Shown here in pieces: positions 1 to 10,172 of a stretch of 64,000 nt of DNA (position 1 is its first letter; each line of letters opens with the position of its first letter). The notes beneath the pieces are model-generated. The model had not been told where the DNA came from. It made no database searches and was given only the letters and a program-made list of their open reading frames with translations. The translations under genes were made by a program, and so were the position numbers. This DNA comes from an uncultured Clostridia bacterium (GTDB lineage Bacteria; Bacillota; Clostridia; Christensenellales; Borkfalkiaceae): positions 1 to 64,000 of the forward strand of contig CAKVPH010000006.1 in NCBI GenBank assembly GCA_934796775.1, given 5' to 3'.

Positions 1-500
1 CGGAAGAAGGTTTAAAAACAAGAGAATGTATGCGTAAAGGTTGTGGTTATACTGAAAGCGAAAATATAAAAATAATAAGTCATACACATAGCTTTACTGA
101 ACAAATCATAACTGATGAATTTTTAGCGTCAAGTGCAACTTGCACTAAAAAAGCAACGTATTATTATTCTTGTGCGTGCGGTGAAAAAAGCGAAAACACT
201 TTTGAATACGGCGCACCGCTCGGGCATGACTTTTCAGATTGGCAAATCATAACGCAGCCAACCGAAACGGAAGAAGGTTTAAAAACAAGAGAATGTATGC
301 GTAAAGGTTGTGGTTATACTGAAAGCGAAAATATAAAAATAATAGGTCATACACATAGCTTTACTGAACAAATCATAACTGATGAATTTTTAGCATCAAG
401 TGCTACTTGCGTTAAAAAAGCAACGTATTATTATTCTTGTGGGTGCGGTGAAAAAAGTGAAAATACTTTTGAATATGGCGAGCCGCTCGGGCATGATTAC
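1..500 (+). repeat. 267-bp in-frame tandem repeat inside the LRR gene
   Basis: Bases 1-233 and 268-500 are nearly identical, with roughly a dozen differences, and the period is 267 bp (89 codons). The array continues out of the window to the left, so its copy number is unknown. Most differences are in the second half of the unit. Confidence 0.92.
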
Positions 501-2387
501 ATAAATGGTTTATGTACTCGTTGCGGAACACCTGAAGCACCTACAGAAGGCTTAGAATATAGTCTAAATGCTGATAGACAAAGTTATGCCTGTAAAGGGC
601 TTGGCTCTGCAAAAGATACTGATATTGTAGTAGCTTCTGAATATAATGGTTTACCTGTAACGCAGATTGCTGATTTTGCGTTTGAAGGACGTAGTACTCT
701 TACATCAATAACAATACCTAATAGTATAATATCAATTGGCTTTAGAGCATTTTATGAGTGTAGTAATATTATTGCAATAACAATACCTGATAGTGTAATC
801 TCAATTGGCTCTTCAGCTTTTTGTTATTGCAAAAAACTAATATCGATTACAATACCGAACGGTGTGAAAACGATAGGATGTAAGTTGTTTTATGAATGTA
901 ACAGTCTTACATCAATAACAATACCTGATAGCGTGACTTTAATTGACGGATATGCATTTTCTAATTGTACTAGCCTTGCATCTATTACAATACCAAATAG
1001 CGTCATTTCAATTGGTGCTGAAGCGTTTTATAATTGCAATAGTATTGCTTCAATAACAATACCTGATAGTGTAACATCAATTGGTCGTGAGGCGTTTTAT
1101 AATTGCAGTAGCCTTTACTCTGTTATAATAGATAAAAACATCAAATCTCTTGATATTGGTAGCAACGCGTTTTCTAATTGCAATAATCTCACATCAATTA
1201 CTGCACCTGAGGGAATAATAAATGGGGCTATTTCAGGAAATGAAGTGCAATACCATATAGGCAATTCTGTTTATAAACAATATAATATAGGCACTTCAGT
1301 ATATTGGGGTAATGAAAATAATCCATACATTAAATTGCTTAGTGTAACTGATAAAACGATAACTTCATATGATGTAAATAAAAAAACGGAAGTGATTGGT
1401 TCATTTGCGTTTAGTGATTGCAATAATCTTGTTTCTATTACAATACCTGATGGTGTGACCTCAATTGGTGTTGAGGCATTTTATGGCTGCAGTAAACTTA
1501 CTTCTATTACAATACCCGATGGTGTGACTTCAATTGGTTATGGGGCTTTTTATAATTGCAATAGTCTTACATCAATTTCAATACCTGATAGTGTAACATC
1601 GATTGATGATAATGCATTTGTTGGTTGTGATAATTTACAGTATAACATATATGATGATGCTAAATATTTAGGCAATGAAAATAATCCATACGTTGTATTG
1701 ATTGGCTTAAATGATAAAACAATAACTTCATATAATATAAAACCAAAAACAAAAATAATCTATCAAGGTGCGTTTTATGCTTGTAAAAAACTTGTTTCCA
1801 TCACAATACCTGAGGGTGTAACATCTATTGGTAGTTCGGGCTTTATTTTTTGCGAAAGCCTTACATCTATTGTTATTCCTGATAGCATATTATCGATTGG
1901 TACTGAAGCGTTTTATGCTTGTAGCGGGCTTATTTCTGTCACAATAGGTAAAAATTTAAAATCGATTGGTGATTATGTATTTAATTCGTGTCAAAGACTC
2001 GAAAGTATAATAATATCAAATGAAAATAAACAATACCATAGCGCGGGTAATTGCTTAATTGAAACTGCAACTAAAACTTTAATTGCAGGCTGTAAAACTA
2101 GTGAGATTCCTGCAGATGGAAGTGTTACGTCGATTAGGGGTTCTGCTTTTAAAAACTGTGCATATTTAGAATCGATTACAATACCTAGTAGTGTGACTGT
2201 GATTGGCTACAATGCGTTTTATGGCTGCAATAAACTGAAATCGGCAATATTTGAGAAAGCAACTTGTTGGATGGTTCCGCAAGGTGATTATGACGCAATA
2301 TTGCTAAAAGTTGACATTGCTGATGCTTCTATCGCAGCTCTTTATTTAAGGGATTATTATGTTAATGCAATTTTATATCGCGGTTAA
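1..2387 (+). CDS. BspA-like leucine-rich-repeat surface protein, 5' truncated by window edge
   Basis: The frame is already open at base 3, so the start, and any signal peptide, lie outside the window. The first roughly 165 residues are two copies of an 89-residue module that is rich in Cys and aromatic residues (HTHSFTEQ..., YYYSCxCGEKSENTF, PLGHD). The remainder is a long array of LRR_5/TpLRR units of about 23 residues with the pattern LTSITIPDSVTSIGxxAFYNC, interrupted twice by a spacer containing GNENNPY. Such proteins are surface or secreted adhesins in gut and oral bacteria; that role is inferred here from the family. No LPXTG or membrane anchor is visible at the C-terminus, which ends with an aromatic stretch (DYYVNAILYRG). 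Codons are clearly more AT-rich than in neighbouring genes. Confidence 0.88.
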   Translation, partial: EEGLKTRECMRKGCGYTESENIKIISHTHSFTEQIITDEFLASSATCTKKATYYYSCACGEKSENTFEYGAPLGHDFSDWQIITQPTETEEGLKTRECMRKGCGYTESENIKIIGHTHSFTEQIITDEFLASSATCVKKATYYYSCGCGEKSENTFEYGEPLGHDYINGLCTRCGTPEAPTEGLEYSLNADRQSYACKGLGSAKDTDIVVASEYNGLPVTQIADFAFEGRSTLTSITIPNSIISIGFRAFYECSNIIAITIPDSVISIGSSAFCYCKKLISITIPNGVKTIGCKLFYECNSLTSITIPDSVTLIDGYAFSNCTSLASITIPNSVISIGAEAFYNCNSIASITIPDSVTSIGREAFYNCSSLYSVIIDKNIKSLDIGSNAFSNCNNLTSITAPEGIINGAISGNEVQYHIGNSVYKQYNIGTSVYWGNENNPYIKLLSVTDKTITSYDVNKKTEVIGSFAFSDCNNLVSITIPDGVTSIGVEAFYGCSKLTSITIPDGVTSIGYGAFYNCNSLTSISIPDSVTSIDDNAFVGCDNLQYNIYDDAKYLGNENNPYVVLIGLNDKTITSYNIKPKTKIIYQGAFYACKKLVSITIPEGVTSIGSSGFIFCESLTSIVIPDSILSIGTEAFYACSGLISVTIGKNLKSIGDYVFNSCQRLESIIISNENKQYHSAGNCLIETATKTLIAGCKTSEIPADGSVTSIRGSAFKNCAYLESITIPSSVTVIGYNAFYGCNKLKSAIFEKATCWMVPQGDYDAILLKVDIADASIAALYLRDYYVNAILYRG

Positions 2388-2440
2388 ATAAAAATTTAAA
2401 ATGCGCGTAAAAGTTTTTAAAAATACTGAACTATAAAATA

Positions 2441-2490
2441 ATCGACCTATAGGCGGACTTTTTTGCTCGCTTATGGGCCGATTTTTTTGT
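2441..2490 (+). terminator. Rho-independent terminator formed partly by a dispersed repeat copy
   Basis: ATCGACCTATAGGCG (2441-2455) pairs with CGCTTATGGGCCGAT with one mismatch and two wobbles, followed by seven T. It lies 53 bp after the LRR gene stop. The left arm and loop (2435-2464) are, in reverse complement, a copy of the dispersed CTATAAGTCGATTA repeat. Confidence 0.75.
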
Positions 2491-2581
2491 TTGTTTGGGG
2501 CAAAATGTATCGCGGAGCTAATAAAAAATGTTTGTCGTAACAACAAATATAATAAATTTCATTTAATATTGCTTTCAGCAG

Positions 2582-2610
2582 TTGAAAAAAAATCTTAGTT
2601 ATGATATAAT
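2582..2610 (+). promoter_or_regulatory. Sigma-A promoter for the leader of the giant surface-protein gene
   Basis: TTGAAA, a 17-bp spacer, then TATAAT. The predicted start is near 2617, giving a 5' leader of about 240 nt before the gene at 2861. The leader contains a mini-ORF and a terminator. Confidence 0.75.
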
Positions 2611-2745
2611 TGTAACACAATAAAAACTTGATTTAAAAAACGAAATATTTACAGAGGCTGCAGTCAGATAGATAATAAACCTATAAACCTACAAGAATCA
2701 AACACTACAAAAAAATAAAAAACTCGCGACGGGAGGTAACCGCCT

Positions 2746-2781
2746 ATGATATTTTTTAGAATAACAAGCGCAAAGAAATAG
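2746..2781 (+). CDS. Candidate 11-residue leader peptide
   Basis: A strong Shine-Dalgarno site, GGGAGG (2731-2736), lies nine bases before an ATG that opens an 11-codon frame (MIFFRITSAKK, stop TAG). The last codons and the stop lie in the 5' arm and loop of the terminator at 2766-2801, so translating the frame would affect terminator folding. Composition points to no particular amino acid. It could be a regulatory leader peptide, a small toxin-like peptide, or chance. Too short to judge by coding statistics. Confidence 0.4.
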   Translation: MIFFRITSAKK

Positions 2782-2801
2782 TTTTTTCCTTGCGCTTTTT
2801 T
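2766..2801 (+). terminator. Leader terminator (possible attenuator) upstream of the giant surface gene
   Basis: AAGCGCAA (2766-2773) pairs perfectly with TTGCGCTT (2790-2797), followed by a T-run. It sits between the promoter at 2582-2610 and the coding start at 2861, so a default transcript would be a short RNA of about 185 nt, and expression of the gene would need read-through. Confidence 0.78.
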
Positions 2802-2860
2802 GTTAAATTTTTAGCTTAAAGCTTTAAACAAAATACTTAACTGAAAGACGGAGGTAAATA

Positions 2861-5800
2861 ATGACAAAGCAGACCGGAAGACTTGCAATTATAATAATTG
2901 CGGTTGTAATTTTGCTGGCGGGCATAGTCGGCTTAGCTGTCGACTTTATGGCATGTAATAAAAAAGATAAAAACATTACCATTACGTTTTACGTAAGCGG
3001 CGGCGAAGAAATTGCGCCCGTTACGCTTAAAAAAGGCGAAGAGTTTACTTTGCCAAAGGCAAAAAAGGACGGGCTGGATTTTTGCGACTGGTATTACGAT
3101 GGGAGTTTTACGAGCGTTTGCCCCAAAAAAATAACCGCAGAAAAAGATCTGACGCTTTATGCCCGTTATGGTGCGGTTTTAACTTTTGTAACCAACGGCG
3201 GTACGGAAATCGAGCCGCGAACCTACTTTGAGGGCGAAGAAATAGGGACTCTTCCCGTATCGTATAAAGACGGATTTTCGTTCGGCGGGTGGTATTATGA
3301 CGCAGAACACAGTCAAGCCGTTGGAAAAAAAGACAATATAGAATATGCTCTGACGGTATATGCAAGGTTTTCGGAAAAATCCGAAACGATAAGAAAACTT
3401 ACGAGCGTAAAAAACGTTTCCTTATCTCCGGTCGTCGAAGTAAAGACCGACGGTATTGTTTTACATAACGACAACATATCGGATTACATATCTCTCGTTT
3501 CGTCGAGCGGAGAAAAAATAGATCTCATTTGTAGCCCGTCGGGAAACGATGCTTTCATTGTCGAGCCCAACAAAAAACTTTCGGAGGGTATGTCCTACTC
3601 CGCCAAAACGTTATCTTCTTTGCTGAAATTCGTTGCCGTTGACGGAAACGCCACGGAGAACGCAGACGAAGTAACCATAACCACGCATAAAGAAGAGAAA
3701 AACGTTCTTGAGAAAAAGCCGTCAATTCATCTCACTTCATCCGAACTTGCCAAATGGGAAGAAAACGTCTACGTTTATATGGACGCGGGACTTGAAAAGG
3801 ACGTAAACAGAATCGTCGCGAGAACGGATAAAGAGATTAACGTCGGCTCGATAGTAACCGTCGGCGAAAAACCTACGGCTCAAGACACCGATTATATTTG
3901 CAAGGTAATATCCGTCAAAAAGGAAAGAATGCAATATGTTGTCGGCTCGGATATTAAAGAAGACGAATTTTATGTATTAGACGTTGTTACTCCTAACGTA
4001 GACGACGTTTATAACGATATAGATATATACGGAGAAAAACAGGCGCAACTTGAAGGCGTGATAAATCTTTCTGCAGAAACGATCGCGGAAAACGTGGAAA
4101 AGAACGAAGGTATTGTCACTCTGAAAAAAGCAATCAGAAACGCCGTCGCGCAATCGCCTACGATAACCGACTATACAAACACTCTTTCAAAAGCGGAAAA
4201 AACGGCGGTTGTTGCGGCAATCGCAGGCTTTGAATTTCAAAAGCCCAAAGTCAGAATTGATATAAAAGGAACGGTTCTTGCGTTCGAGATAGAACTAGGC
4301 GGAGAAATACAGGTTAAAAAATTCAAAGTGGGCGTTTCCGTTACGATAAAAAACAGAACGCAGGTGGATTATAGGTACACGATTTGCAAATCCGGACTTG
4401 TAACGTTGAATCCGCTATTATGGTTCTATACCGATATAAAGGTCGATCTTGCAAACGATTTTTCGATTTCGCTTGCCGCTACTGCGGAATTTGCGGACGC
4501 TAAGGACGACATTCACGGAATCATTGACATTACAGACGAAGTAGAATACGTTATGGACATCGCCAAGGACGGACAAAATAAGTTTGCCGAAAAGATCACG
4601 GGCAGTCCTCTGTGGGATGACGACGAACTTGAATACGTCGATATTTTCAGCATACCGCTGGGGCAAATTCCGTTGCCTGTACCCGTTGTTTCGCTTATGC
4701 TGGAATTTAACGTGGTAGGTTCTTTGGGCGCACGCGCCGGATTGTACGTAGAATTTGCTCATCATTACGTTGAAACGACAACCCTTACGAACGGGATAAG
4801 CGCAGCGGGAGAAAACGGAAAACCCGTGATGTACAACGAGTTTAAGTTTTTGAGGAACACGACGGCAAACGAGATAGACCTTTCGATTACACTCAAAGGT
4901 CAGGTCGGTTTCCGTTGCGGACTCGAAGCGAAATTATCTTTGTCCGTTCTAAAACTCAATAACGTTGCGGCGGTATACGTTTCCTTCCGTTTCGGACCTT
5001 ATATCGAACTCAGCGGGCTCGTTTCCTTCCGTTATTCTTACGACGCCGTAAATAAGGTTTCCGAAACGCATCTGTACGGCGGAATGTATCTGGAAGTCGG
5101 CTTATTTGTCAACGCGAAAATCGGGGCAAAATTCCTCGTTTACGACTTAAATACGGATATTTTCGATAAAAAGATTCCGTTGTACGGCGTGGGCGACAGA
5201 CTGATTCCGCTTGGTTTTGCCGAGCAGTCGAACTCGCCCGAAAACCCTTACGTTACCACTACGCGTTACGGCGGGGTGAAAATGAGTACCGTTCAGATGA
5301 GATATCTCGACATAGCGACGGGCGACGACGAGGTTTACGACAGCGCGCTGAGAAACCGATACGGAAAATATCTCGACTATGAATTCGAATTGGTAGACGA
5401 TCCCGATTATCAGACGAGGGATTATGACAAATACGTAACCATCAACAACGGAAGCCCGATCATAAGCAGAAACTTCCCGTTCAAATCGCTGAAATACGTA
5501 ATCAAGGTGAAGCTTCTGCCGCGGCACGGCGTTTACGCGAGCGGGATAGAGAGAATTTTCTACGTGGAATACCGTAACCCGGACGGAAGAGATTACGCCG
5601 TACATAATACCGAATTCAGAAACGAATATTACGTCGGTGGCGGTTCTACTCATTCCGAAGCTCTGGCGCGGCTTTCGTATCTCGAGGGCGAACAAGTCGT
5701 TCCGCCCGATTTCTCCGAAGACGAACTGCCTGTCCGTCAGGGGTATTATCTCGACCTTAACGACCTCTGGGAAAAATACTTCCCGTTCCTGGGCGACCGG

Positions 5801-8800
5801 ATCGACGAGAGTTTCGACGGAACTTATCCCGTTGTCACCTACGAAAACGCAAGTACCATTTATAAAGGGTATATGATAGTAAATACTTCGTATTACAGGC
5901 TTAAATGGAAACAGCGCGTTTTCAAGGCGGAATTCAGTTCGCCGGTATATCTCAACTCGTCCGAAATCGCGAGAACCGAACATCTGCTCTCGGCGGATAT
6001 GCTTTACGTTCCGTCGCTCAGATATTTCATCGTTCTCACCGACCAAAAAATAGTCGCGCCGGACATCGCCGGTAAAAAATACTCGGAATTCGTAAGCACA
6101 AGCGGATTGACTTTCTTCGCCGACTATTACGAAGTAGACCCGAACGCGGACGCTTTCAAGGGCATCGACATAGAAGCAGGCTTCTACCCGAGAATCCGCG
6201 TCGACACCGAATCGAATCTCTATCTTGAAAACTTCGACGGGATTAAAAACGGCGCGCAGTTCGTTGCGACCTACACCGACGAGAACGTGTTCACCGAAAC
6301 TTACGTACTCGAAACGGAAACGGTGAGCCGCGTGAAAACGGAATATAAACCGTTCGATTACGTCGGCAAAACCATCCGTCCGCTTCCGCCCGAACAGTTC
6401 GCGATAGGCGCAGAATTCACCGAGAACGGAAACGTTTATGTCATCAAAGGTTACCGCGACATCAACGCCGAAAACGACGAAAGCAGTCGTTTCTATGAAG
6501 TAAGCTCGATGCCTGACGTGACTAAAAACAGAATCTGGTACGTCCTTTACGAACGCAAAGGGTTTGACGAACTGCCCGTTTATTACGTTAAAATAATGGC
6601 GAACGGCGTTTATATAGGCGATTTCGGCATTAAACAAGGCGAAAAGATAAACGTCGATTTGCTGAAAATCAATTTCAGCGACAAAACAGTCGTGAGCAAA
6701 CTCGCGGGCTATCCGTTGTTCGATATAGACAAAGTTCTCTCCGGAGCGCCGGTCGTAGAATGGGATTTATCGACCATTCCGGATCCCGCTCTTATGCCCG
6801 AGAAAGACATAACCGTCAATCTCACGGCGACGTATACTCTCGGCGAACTCACGGCAGAATTCATCGTCGACGACCAACTTCAATCCTTCGCGGAAGGCAT
6901 TGCTTACGAAACCCGTGAGGACGGTAGTAAAGTGTTAAAGGCGAGCGGAAAGCCCTGGACGTTCGGAAAAGAAGACGAATCGTCGTTCTATTCTCTGCCG
7001 GCGCTTAACGATTACTTCGACAACGAAAGCAAAACGTATTACTCGTTCTACGGCTGGGAAAATTCCGTCGGCGACGAATATCCTTACGGCGTGAGAATCG
7101 CGTTCGTGAAAAACGAAACTTACACTCCCGTTTTCGCAGATAAAACCGTTATGCCGACGCTCGCTTTCATAAGCGTGGGCGATTACGGATACGAATATTA
7201 CTACAGAATCGTCGAGGGCGATTACTTCGGAAAAACGCTTAAGGAAGTCATCTCGGCGAAAAACATCGCAAATCCCGTCCGCGGCGACGTGAAAGGCATG
7301 AGCGAATACACGTTCAAGGGCTGGGGCGTAGACACGGAAACTTATATCGTCGGTTCGGAAAAAGACATTAGCGGCAACGTTAAAACTTATATCGTTTTCA
7401 GAGCGCAGTTCGACGAAACGGCGAAAAAACACACGATAACGTTCGAGGCGATGGGCGGAAAGTTTGAAAACGGCGAAAAAACGTTTAAACTCACGGACGA
7501 TTACGGCAAAGACATCTCTCATGTCCGCCCGAATGATTATTCGGACGAAAAAGGCGATTTCGCTTTCGTCTGCTGGACGACGGTGCCTTATTCCTTAGAA
7601 CATAAAGTCGACGCCGAAGAGCTGAAAATCGGCGGCAAGGACGCGACCTATTACGCTTATTATTCGCTCAACCCCGCAACGATAACCCTTACCTTCAAAG
7701 GCGGCTACGAGGCGAAATACGAAGACGACGCGGATAATCCCGGCAAAAAGATTAAAACGGACGTCCCCGTGAACGTTTATTTTAACGGCGACAGGACGAA
7801 AACCGAACTTTCGGTAAGCGATCTTTACGGCAGAGGTTATTATCTCACCGCAAACCTTTTCACGGTTGACGACGCGTCCAAGACCTACGTTCCCGAATAT
7901 CTCAAATGGACTTATGACGGCGAGGAATACGTCAGCGCGTTCTATAACGACGGATATATGGCTTACGTTCCCTTCGATCACGACGCGACGATAGAGATTT
8001 TCTTCAAGCCCGCGACCGACAGAATCGTCAACGTCGCTTTCGTTTCGGACGGCGAATGTTATGAACCCGACGGAACGAAGATAGACGGCGTTATTTGCAA
8101 CGGCTATATGACCGGCTTCAGACACGTTGCGAACTATTACGAAACCTACGGAACGACGATGATCGCTCCTTACGTCGATTATTACAGCGATAAGTATTAC
8201 CGCTTCGACCGTTGGGAAACCAAGCCGAACGACGGCTCCGCGCCCATTTCCGTTAAAGCGGGCGATACGATAACCTTTACGGAAGACGTCGTTTTCTACG
8301 GCGTTTACGTCCACGATACGGCGGTAAAAGTCGAACTTACTTTCCGCGCCGATGAATCTTACGGCAGCTCGGAAGGTGACGGCGACCTTGTGGGGTTAAA
8401 GGTATTTGACGACGGCAGCGTGGAAATAACCGACTATGGCACGGCGGGTGAAAAGATTGCGTTTGATAAAATTCCGTCCTGCAAGGGAATGAAATTTGTC
8501 GGGTGGAGAACGGGTGGCAGCAATGAAATCATTACGCCAAGCAAACTGAAAGAGACGGTTTATTCGGCAAAAACGACTTATTATGCGGTTTACGAACCGG
8601 ACGCCGAAACTTATAAAGTGGTTTTGAACGCGGGCGATGGGAAATTCGCAGACGGAACAACCGAAAAGACCATTGAAACCGTCCCGTTCGGCAGACTTGC
8701 GAAAGAACTCGAAAAACCTGCGCCGAATGCGTCGGGGCTTGTTTTCAGCCACTACGAAAACGAAAACGGCTACCCCGTAACCGTTATAGAAAAAGCCGAA

Positions 8801-10042
8801 AAACTTTATGCAAGATACGCAAAACCCGTATCGACGTTTGAAGAGTTGCAAAACATCAACCTCTCTCCCGAACAGAATTACGTTCTTCAAAACGATATTA
8901 AGCTCGGCGGTCATATTTGGGACGACGGCAATCTCGTAAACTGGACGTCGATAGGGGCAAACAATCCGAGCGGTTTTTCGGGGACTTTCAACGGAAACGG
9001 GTATAAAATTTCCTTTTCGGCAAAAAACGGAACAAAACAAAACTTCGGGCTGTTCTCCAAGATAAGCGGTACGGTTTACAATCTGTCAGTTGTAGGCTAT
9101 TTCTCGATAAGCGGTACAACCGATGCGACTGCTCTCGGCGCATTTGCAAGCGAAGTTGCGGAAAGCGGACAAATTATCGATTGCGTGAGTTTCGTAAGAT
9201 TTACCGTTGCCGTGAAAGCAAATCAAAAACTTTCCGTTTCGGGTGCGATCGGCGTGAATAACGGTCTTATAGACGGATTGATGACTTCGGCGGGCGGCGA
9301 GATAAATATAGACAGCGATAAAGAATTTAACGTCGGCTCAACGGTCGGTACCAACAACGGCACGATGAAAAACGTCAATCAAAGCGGAAGGGGCGGTTCG
9401 GTTTACGTGACGCTTGCAAGAAGTCTTAATTGCAATATCGGCTCGTTCGCGGGCTACAATTCGGGCAAAATCGAAAATTGTTTCTCCGAAAGAGCGATAA
9501 CTATAAATCTTTCGCAAGGCGACAACGTATATCTCGAAAATTCCGTTTTACTCGGCGGATTTGCAGGCAAAAACGACGGGGTTATCGAAAATTCGACCAC
9601 GTTATACGGACACCTTGACTACAACGTTAGCAATATTACGCTATTCGGCGAAAAGGGGCTGTATCTTTCTTATATCTCGTATTTGGAAACGCCGCGTTAT
9701 ATCGTTTACGCCGTGGGTAAAGATGATCAAGGTCCGACGTATACCACAAAATGCGTGATATATCTTGACGAAAAAGCCGAAAAGAAAGGCTCGGACGAAT
9801 ATGAAGAATATACACGTTCGGAGTTTGCCGCGAAGTATCCGGCCTATGCCCAAAAGATTGAAGCACTCAGGAAATCCATCGCTTTCGACGGATTTGTTCC
9901 CGTAAATAACGGTAAAACCGATAACTGCTTCGTTGTGCCGGGCGTGGGAACCGGTAACGGCGTGGAACTTGTTTCGAGTTGCGGTTTCGACGAATTAAAG
10001 TGGAATTACATTTCTATATTGCATGAAAAAATTTATAATTAA
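2861..10042 (+). CDS. Giant InlB-repeat (Flg_new) and GLUG-type surface protein
   Basis: 2,393 residues, with a good ribosome-binding site (GGAGG) seven bases before the ATG. Residues 8-29 are a hydrophobic signal/anchor segment. Cys32 follows FMA, which is a poor lipobox, so membrane anchoring is more likely than lipidation. Two Flg_new/Listeria-Bacteroides repeats follow (about 37-170; pattern TFxxxGGxEIxPxTxxxGE...GWYYD...LYARY). A long beta-rich central region comes next, then at least six further degenerate Flg_new-like units (about 1290-1990). The C-terminal segment has GLUG/beta-helix-like features (FSGTFNGNGYKISF, GLFSKISGTVYNLSV). These repeats are typical of cell-surface adhesins and effectors, and the function is inferred from the family. 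No sortase motif. The central part (about 5.2-8.3 kb) uses many C-ending codons and generates long spurious antisense frames. Confidence 0.93.
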   Translation: MTKQTGRLAIIIIAVVILLAGIVGLAVDFMACNKKDKNITITFYVSGGEEIAPVTLKKGEEFTLPKAKKDGLDFCDWYYDGSFTSVCPKKITAEKDLTLYARYGAVLTFVTNGGTEIEPRTYFEGEEIGTLPVSYKDGFSFGGWYYDAEHSQAVGKKDNIEYALTVYARFSEKSETIRKLTSVKNVSLSPVVEVKTDGIVLHNDNISDYISLVSSSGEKIDLICSPSGNDAFIVEPNKKLSEGMSYSAKTLSSLLKFVAVDGNATENADEVTITTHKEEKNVLEKKPSIHLTSSELAKWEENVYVYMDAGLEKDVNRIVARTDKEINVGSIVTVGEKPTAQDTDYICKVISVKKERMQYVVGSDIKEDEFYVLDVVTPNVDDVYNDIDIYGEKQAQLEGVINLSAETIAENVEKNEGIVTLKKAIRNAVAQSPTITDYTNTLSKAEKTAVVAAIAGFEFQKPKVRIDIKGTVLAFEIELGGEIQVKKFKVGVSVTIKNRTQVDYRYTICKSGLVTLNPLLWFYTDIKVDLANDFSISLAATAEFADAKDDIHGIIDITDEVEYVMDIAKDGQNKFAEKITGSPLWDDDELEYVDIFSIPLGQIPLPVPVVSLMLEFNVVGSLGARAGLYVEFAHHYVETTTLTNGISAAGENGKPVMYNEFKFLRNTTANEIDLSITLKGQVGFRCGLEAKLSLSVLKLNNVAAVYVSFRFGPYIELSGLVSFRYSYDAVNKVSETHLYGGMYLEVGLFVNAKIGAKFLVYDLNTDIFDKKIPLYGVGDRLIPLGFAEQSNSPENPYVTTTRYGGVKMSTVQMRYLDIATGDDEVYDSALRNRYGKYLDYEFELVDDPDYQTRDYDKYVTINNGSPIISRNFPFKSLKYVIKVKLLPRHGVYASGIERIFYVEYRNPDGRDYAVHNTEFRNEYYVGGGSTHSEALARLSYLEGEQVVPPDFSEDELPVRQGYYLDLNDLWEKYFPFLGDRIDESFDGTYPVVTYENASTIYKGYMIVNTSYYRLKWKQRVFKAEFSSPVYLNSSEIARTEHLLSADMLYVPSLRYFIVLTDQKIVAPDIAGKKYSEFVSTSGLTFFADYYEVDPNADAFKGIDIEAGFYPRIRVDTESNLYLENFDGIKNGAQFVATYTDENVFTETYVLETETVSRVKTEYKPFDYVGKTIRPLPPEQFAIGAEFTENGNVYVIKGYRDINAENDESSRFYEVSSMPDVTKNRIWYVLYERKGFDELPVYYVKIMANGVYIGDFGIKQGEKINVDLLKINFSDKTVVSKLAGYPLFDIDKVLSGAPVVEWDLSTIPDPALMPEKDITVNLTATYTLGELTAEFIVDDQLQSFAEGIAYETREDGSKVLKASGKPWTFGKEDESSFYSLPALNDYFDNESKTYYSFYGWENSVGDEYPYGVRIAFVKNETYTPVFADKTVMPTLAFISVGDYGYEYYYRIVEGDYFGKTLKEVISAKNIANPVRGDVKGMSEYTFKGWGVDTETYIVGSEKDISGNVKTYIVFRAQFDETAKKHTITFEAMGGKFENGEKTFKLTDDYGKDISHVRPNDYSDEKGDFAFVCWTTVPYSLEHKVDAEELKIGGKDATYYAYYSLNPATITLTFKGGYEAKYEDDADNPGKKIKTDVPVNVYFNGDRTKTELSVSDLYGRGYYLTANLFTVDDASKTYVPEYLKWTYDGEEYVSAFYNDGYMAYVPFDHDATIEIFFKPATDRIVNVAFVSDGECYEPDGTKIDGVICNGYMTGFRHVANYYETYGTTMIAPYVDYYSDKYYRFDRWETKPNDGSAPISVKAGDTITFTEDVVFYGVYVHDTAVKVELTFRADESYGSSEGDGDLVGLKVFDDGSVEITDYGTAGEKIAFDKIPSCKGMKFVGWRTGGSNEIITPSKLKETVYSAKTTYYAVYEPDAETYKVVLNAGDGKFADGTTEKTIETVPFGRLAKELEKPAPNASGLVFSHYENENGYPVTVIEKAEKLYARYAKPVSTFEELQNINLSPEQNYVLQNDIKLGGHIWDDGNLVNWTSIGANNPSGFSGTFNGNGYKISFSAKNGTKQNFGLFSKISGTVYNLSVVGYFSISGTTDATALGAFASEVAESGQIIDCVSFVRFTVAVKANQKLSVSGAIGVNNGLIDGLMTSAGGEINIDSDKEFNVGSTVGTNNGTMKNVNQSGRGGSVYVTLARSLNCNIGSFAGYNSGKIENCFSERAITINLSQGDNVYLENSVLLGGFAGKNDGVIENSTTLYGHLDYNVSNITLFGEKGLYLSYISYLETPRYIVYAVGKDDQGPTYTTKCVIYLDEKAEKKGSDEYEEYTRSEFAAKYPAYAQKIEALRKSIAFDGFVPVNNGKTDNCFVVPGVGTGNGVELVSSCGFDELKWNYISILHEKIYN

Positions 10043-10062
10043 ATAAAAATGCAGTGCTTTTT

Positions 10063-10096
10063 AACGGAGTTGGCGAAAAATCGTCAACTCCGTTTT
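10063..10096 (+). terminator. Rho-independent terminator after the giant surface gene
   Basis: AACGGAGTTG (10063-10072) pairs perfectly with CAACTCCGTT (10085-10094), ending in four T. It starts 21 bp after the stop codon. Confidence 0.85.
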
Positions 10097-10172
10097 GCTG
10101 TGTTTATTCGGGCGCAGGGACTTAGCGATATCACAATACGCAAAAAACGCACGCTAACGGGCAATAAATCGA

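Noticed and set aside
2728..2750. T-box-like sequence GGGAGGTAACCGCC
   Set aside because: The T-box core AGGGTGGnACCGCG needs TGG for the tRNA acceptor bulge, which is absent. No specifier stem was found, and the downstream gene is a surface protein. GGGAGG is better read as a Shine-Dalgarno site.
5147..6637. 496-codon open frame on the minus strand
   Set aside because: It lies wholly within the giant surface-protein gene, has no ribosome-binding site, and its composition is a by-product of C-ending codons on the other strand. The same holds for the antisense frames at 6935-7522, 7595-8314 and 8396-9040.
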